From Clostridia bacterium (GTDB lineage Bacteria; Bacillota; Clostridia; Christensenellales; Maliibacteriaceae): a DNA stretch of 26,273 nucleotides. Below the pieces are notes generated by a model. The model did not search any database. It was given only the letters and a program-made list of their open reading frames with translations, and was not told the origin of the DNA. The stretch covers positions 1 through 26,273 of the forward strand of contig JAGBGW010000019.1 of assembly GCA_017935825.1 (NCBI GenBank). The letters are read 5' to 3'. Shown one piece after another: positions 22,936-26,273 of this stretch. Positions within the stretch are counted from its first letter, which is position 1; each line of letters opens with the position of its first letter. The position numbers and the translations under genes are program-made.

Positions 22936-24291
22936 ATGCACAATTCCTCACCTATGCTTCTAAAAAAGAAAAAGTTCACCTTCGCTCAAATCGCAGCGCT
23001 TGTGTATCTTACATTGATCGGCGTGGGTACAGTTCTTTTGATGCTGCCCATATCTTCCGCACAGGGCACACCCACCTCGCTTTTGGATTGCCTGTTCACC
23101 GCCACCAGCGCCACCTGTGTAACCGGCCTGATCGTGGTGGACACTGCCACCCACTGGTCATTTTTCGGACAGGTCGTCATCATCCTTTTGATCCAGACAG
23201 GCGGTATGGGTTTTATGGCAATGGTCGCCATGCTGTTCTGGGCAACGGGAAAAAAACTGGGGCTTACCCAGCGCCGTCTTCTTTGGCAAAGCGCAGGCGG
23301 CGAAGATGCAAACGCAAAGCACCTGACACGCAACATCTTAGCCTGTACCTTTATCTGCGAGGGAATTGGTACAGTGCTGTTAAGCTTTTTCTTTGTCCCC
23401 AAATACGGCCCGGGAAAAGGACTTTTCTACAGCATTTTCCATGCGATTTCCGCCTTCTGCAATGCAGGATTTGATATTCTGCCTGAGCAGGTACCCTTTT
23501 CCTCTTTCCTGCTGTACCCCGATCACGTTTATCTGAACGTGGTGCTGATGCTGCTGATCATCTTCGGCGGTCTTGGTTTCTTCGCACTGTATGACCTTTG
23601 GAAAAACCGCTGCCGCTGGACGAAACTTTCACTGCACACAAAGCTTGTGTTGGTCGTTTCAGCACTTTTGATCGTTCTTGGATCGCTCGGTCTGCTTGCA
23701 TTTGAGCATAATGCCGCATTTTCTGATATTGACTTCGGCACGAAAGTTTTGGCAAGTATGTTCCAAAGTGTTTCAGCAAGAACGGCAGGCATCGCCACGG
23801 CGGATCTTTCCACACTTTCCCCTGCAGGCTGTCTTTGGATGTGCATTTTGATGGTGATCGGCGGAAGCCCTGCCTCTACGGCAGGTGGTATGAAAACCAC
23901 CACGTTTGCCATTTTGATTCTGGGCATTTGGGCTGAGGCGCGAAGAAAACCCTCCGTGACGGTATTCAAGCGTCGTCTTGATGCAGCAAGTGTCACACGG
24001 GCATGGACGATTTGCGCCATCTACTTTATGCTGGTCATCATCTGCACCATGCTGCTTTGTGCCATCGAGCCCATCACACTGATGCAGGGACTTTTTGAAA
24101 TTTCCTCCGCCATCGGCACGGTGGGACTTACCATGGGCATCACACCTTCTCTTTGCAGTCTATCCAAAGTGCTCATCTGTGTGCTGATGTTTGCAGGCAA
24201 GCTGGGTGCAATGACACTTGCATTTGCACTGGCAGAGCGGGTGGAATCCGTTCCTCTGCAGCGTCCCGTGGGCACAGTCATTATCGGATAA
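22936..24291 (+). CDS. ktrB: Potassium uptake channel subunit, Ktr/Trk family
   Basis: A 451-residue membrane protein of the TrkH/KtrB superfamily, the pore of a K+ uptake system. The four selectivity-filter loops are visible: TSATCVTGL (about residues 56-64), AISAFCNAGFD (about 176-186), SVSARTAGIAT (about 280) and SSAIGTVGLTMG (about 396). Each holds the key glycine. About ten hydrophobic helices lie between them. The length is closer to KtrB than to TrkH (about 480). The ATG at 22936 has AGGAG 9 bases upstream; a TTG at 22927 is too close to that site. The RCK regulator follows in 22 bp. Confidence 0.92.
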   Translation: MHNSSPMLLKKKKFTFAQIAALVYLTLIGVGTVLLMLPISSAQGTPTSLLDCLFTATSATCVTGLIVVDTATHWSFFGQVVIILLIQTGGMGFMAMVAMLFWATGKKLGLTQRRLLWQSAGGEDANAKHLTRNILACTFICEGIGTVLLSFFFVPKYGPGKGLFYSIFHAISAFCNAGFDILPEQVPFSSFLLYPDHVYLNVVLMLLIIFGGLGFFALYDLWKNRCRWTKLSLHTKLVLVVSALLIVLGSLGLLAFEHNAAFSDIDFGTKVLASMFQSVSARTAGIATADLSTLSPAGCLWMCILMVIGGSPASTAGGMKTTTFAILILGIWAEARRKPSVTVFKRRLDAASVTRAWTICAIYFMLVIICTMLLCAIEPITLMQGLFEISSAIGTVGLTMGITPSLCSLSKVLICVLMFAGKLGAMTLAFALAERVESVPLQRPVGTVIIG

Positions 24292-24313
24292 ATACAGAAA
24301 GGATGAGACATTT

Positions 24314-24973
24314 ATGAAACCTGAATCTGTTCTGATCATCGGTCTTGGCAAATACGGCGAAAACCTGGCGCTTCAATTTGTAAAGCGCGGCTTGTCCGTA
24401 ATGGTACTTTCCCGTGACGAGGAGGCCGTCAACCGTATCGCACCCTATGTATCCGATATCCAGATCGGCGACGGTACCAACATTGCGGTGCTTCGTACGC
24501 TGGGTATCAGCGATTTTGACGTTTGCTTTGTCACCGTGGGTGAAAACTTCCAGGCATCGCTGGAAATCACTGCTTTCTTAAAGGAGCTGGGTGCAAAGTA
24601 CGTGGTATCCAAAGCCACGGATGAAGTGCAGGAGAAATTCCTGCTGCGTAACGGCGCCGATGAAGTTGTCTTCCCCGAGCGTGACATTGCAGAAAAAACC
24701 GCCGTTCGTTTTTCTTCCAATCATATTCTGGACTACATCCAGGTGACAGGCGAGTACTCCATCTTCCAGATCCCCGTTCCCGCCAATTGGGTGGGCGATA
24801 CCATTGCATCGCTGAACGTACGGCAAAAATATGGTGTCAATATTCTTGCAGTGGAATCTGCTTCGGGGCACATCGATGCCATGCCGGGCGCAAGTTATAT
24901 CCTGCAAAATGATGAACGACTTCTGATCCTGGGCAAATCTCAGGATGTATTCCGTCTGACCGATCAAACCTAA
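24314..24973 (+). CDS. ktrA: Potassium uptake regulatory subunit, RCK (KtrA/TrkA)
   Basis: A 219-residue cytosolic gating ring subunit. The N-terminal RCK_N Rossmann fold has VLIIGLGKYGENLA (residues 6-19), then VLSRDEEAV at the second strand end and IGDGTN. The C-terminal RCK_C domain occupies about residues 140-219 (SIFQIPVPANWVGDTIASLN). Family members bind ATP/ADP or NAD(H), and in several Firmicutes the C-terminal domain of KtrA/KtrC binds c-di-AMP; whether this copy does cannot be told by eye. The ATG at 24314 has AAAGGATGAG upstream. A longer frame from 24218 lies inside ktrB and is not used. Confidence 0.92.
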   Translation: MKPESVLIIGLGKYGENLALQFVKRGLSVMVLSRDEEAVNRIAPYVSDIQIGDGTNIAVLRTLGISDFDVCFVTVGENFQASLEITAFLKELGAKYVVSKATDEVQEKFLLRNGADEVVFPERDIAEKTAVRFSSNHILDYIQVTGEYSIFQIPVPANWVGDTIASLNVRQKYGVNILAVESASGHIDAMPGASYILQNDERLLILGKSQDVFRLTDQT

Positions 24974-25001
24974 TCACTTTATAACTTTCAAGGAGAACCC
25001 C

Positions 25002-26273
25002 ATGAACGAAAACAAAGGCAACTTCCGCGCACTGCTGCCCATCGGCGTATTCCTTGTGCTGTACCTTGGTCTTGGCCTGATCTTTGAGTACGCACTGCAC
25101 ATCTCCATGGGCTTTTACCAGATCCCCATCGTGATCATCTTCATGATCGCACTGCTTGTGGCATGCATGCAGAATAAATCCCTTTCCTTTGACAAAAAAC
25201 TGGAAGTCATGGGTACGGGTGTTGGTGACAAAAACATCGTCACCATGATCCTGATTTTCCTTGTGGCAGGCGCATTCGTGGGCGTTGTGGGCAGAAGCTC
25301 TGCAGAATCCGTGGCATACTTCATGCTTTCCATCATTCCTGCCCGCTTTGCAGTTGCAGTACTGTTTATCGTGGCATGCTTTGTTTCCACCGCCATGGGC
25401 ACTTCCGTGGGCACCATCACACTGCTTACCCCCATCGCAGTGGCTGTTGGCAATGCATCCGGCTTTTCCATGCCCCTTTGCATCGCATCCGTCATGGGCG
25501 GCGCGATGTTCGGCGACAACCTTTCCTTCATCTCCGACACCACCATCGCAGCCTGCAACGGTCAGGGCTGTCAGATGAAGGATAAGTTCCGTGAGAACTT
25601 TTTGATCGCACTGCCTGCGGCACTTGCAACGCTGGTGCTGATCCTTGTTCTTTCCTTTAGCAGCAATATCAACGGCGCTGTCATCGGTGAATATAACCTT
25701 GTACAGACCATCCCCTACCTGCTTGTTTTGATCGGCGGCATCATCGGTATCAACGTATTTGTGGTACTGCTCATCGGTATTGCATCCGGCTCCATCATCA
25801 TGCTTGTCACCGGTGCCACCGAGGCTACCAGCCTGCTTGCCAACATGGGCAGCGGTGCATCGGGCATGTTTGAGACCATCCTGGTCACCGTGCTTGTCTC
25901 TTCCCTTTGCGCACTGATCCGTGAATTCGGCGGCTTTGATGCACTGCTTTCTCTTGCCCAGAAGATGTTCCGCGGCAAAAAAGGCGGTCAGCTGGGCATG
26001 GGTCTTCTGGTTGGCGTGATGGACATTGCAACTGCCAACAACACCGTTGCCATCGTCATGGCAAACCCCATCGCAAAGCAGATGGCAAAGACTTACGGCA
26101 TCAGCGCAAAGAAGAGCGCCTCCATCCTGGACACCTTCTCCTGCATCTTCCAGGGGGCCATTCCCTATGGTGCGCAGATGCTGGTGGCCATTTCCGCGGC
26201 GACGGAGATGGGCTTGACCATTACCGCATTTGACATCATGCCGAAGCTTTTTTATCCGATGCTGCTGCTGGTC
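25002..26273 (+). CDS. NhaC-family Na+/H+ antiporter, partial (runs off window)
   Basis: The first 424 residues of a polytopic transporter in the NhaC (IT superfamily) group; no stop occurs before the window ends. The key motif FGDNLSFISDTT (about residues 169-180) parallels GDxxSPISDTT of NhaC proteins. FVSTAMGTSVGTITLLTPIA and VGVMDIATANNTVAIVMANPIA are the other discontinuous-helix motifs. About eleven hydrophobic segments can be seen. The ATG has AAGGAG 6 bases upstream and follows ktrA by 28 bp with no terminator. Substrate is inferred as Na+ for H+; other members of the group carry amino acids or organic acids, so the ion is not certain. Confidence 0.85.
   Translation, partial: MNENKGNFRALLPIGVFLVLYLGLGLIFEYALHISMGFYQIPIVIIFMIALLVACMQNKSLSFDKKLEVMGTGVGDKNIVTMILIFLVAGAFVGVVGRSSAESVAYFMLSIIPARFAVAVLFIVACFVSTAMGTSVGTITLLTPIAVAVGNASGFSMPLCIASVMGGAMFGDNLSFISDTTIAACNGQGCQMKDKFRENFLIALPAALATLVLILVLSFSSNINGAVIGEYNLVQTIPYLLVLIGGIIGINVFVVLLIGIASGSIIMLVTGATEATSLLANMGSGASGMFETILVTVLVSSLCALIREFGGFDALLSLAQKMFRGKKGGQLGMGLLVGVMDIATANNTVAIVMANPIAKQMAKTYGISAKKSASILDTFSCIFQGAIPYGAQMLVAISAATEMGLTITAFDIMPKLFYPMLLLV

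Overview
The window looks like chromosomal DNA from a spore-forming low-to-mid GC Firmicute of class Clostridia (Oscillospiraceae/Ruminococcaceae-like is my best guess; no rRNA is present to settle it). The basis is the conserved order rsmE/mtaB/hit/rpsU/yqfC/yqfD/phoH/pgpH/ybeY/era, the two sporulation genes yqfC and yqfD, and Gram-positive style GGAGG ribosome-binding sites with sigma-A type promoters. The synteny resembles the Bacillus subtilis prmA-rsmE-mtaB...rpsU...yqfC-yqfD-phoH-yqfF-yqfG...era region, but dgkA and cdd are absent between ybeY and era.

Left half, minus strand (1-11853), read right to left. A promoter at 11895-11923 drives pncB (NAD salvage), a DivIVA-like coiled-coil protein, prmA, rsmE, mtaB and hit, i.e. 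NAD supply plus modification of ribosomal protein L11, 16S rRNA and tRNA. rpsU then has its own consensus promoter and an intrinsic terminator. After that comes a tightly packed, partly overlapping group: yqfC, yqfD, phoH, pgpH (c-di-AMP phosphodiesterase), ybeY (16S rRNA maturation) and era (30S assembly GTPase, cut by the window edge). The theme is ribosome maturation and stress/second-messenger control, with two spore-stage genes at the front.

Middle (11980-16953). A strong plus-strand promoter, divergent from that of pncB, drives a lipoprotein with a PrcB-like C-terminal domain. A run of five hairpins follows. Next is a plus-strand group of a long-form PRPP synthetase and two half-size chromate-transporter family proteins, joined by 1- and 4-base overlaps. 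A perfect 48-bp palindrome separates it from a convergent family 4 glycosyltransferase that has its own promoter.

Right (17092-26273), plus strand: one apparent operon of a cysteine desulfurase, ThiI, the MrfA helicase, the MrfB exonuclease, a Ktr/Trk potassium channel with its RCK regulator, and an NhaC-family antiporter that runs off the end. It joins tRNA/thiamine sulfur transfer, DNA repair, and K+/Na+ homeostasis.

I do not see a wholly new multi-gene system. The most unusual signal is at the 3' end of hit. The last ten codons plus stop are duplicated 161 bp downstream, with only three differences, all at synonymous third positions, and the 128-bp stretch between the copies is rich in hairpins. 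This looks like the footprint of an element that entered the gene end and restored the reading frame. The hairpin-rich spacer after the lipoprotein gene may belong to the same class of sequence.
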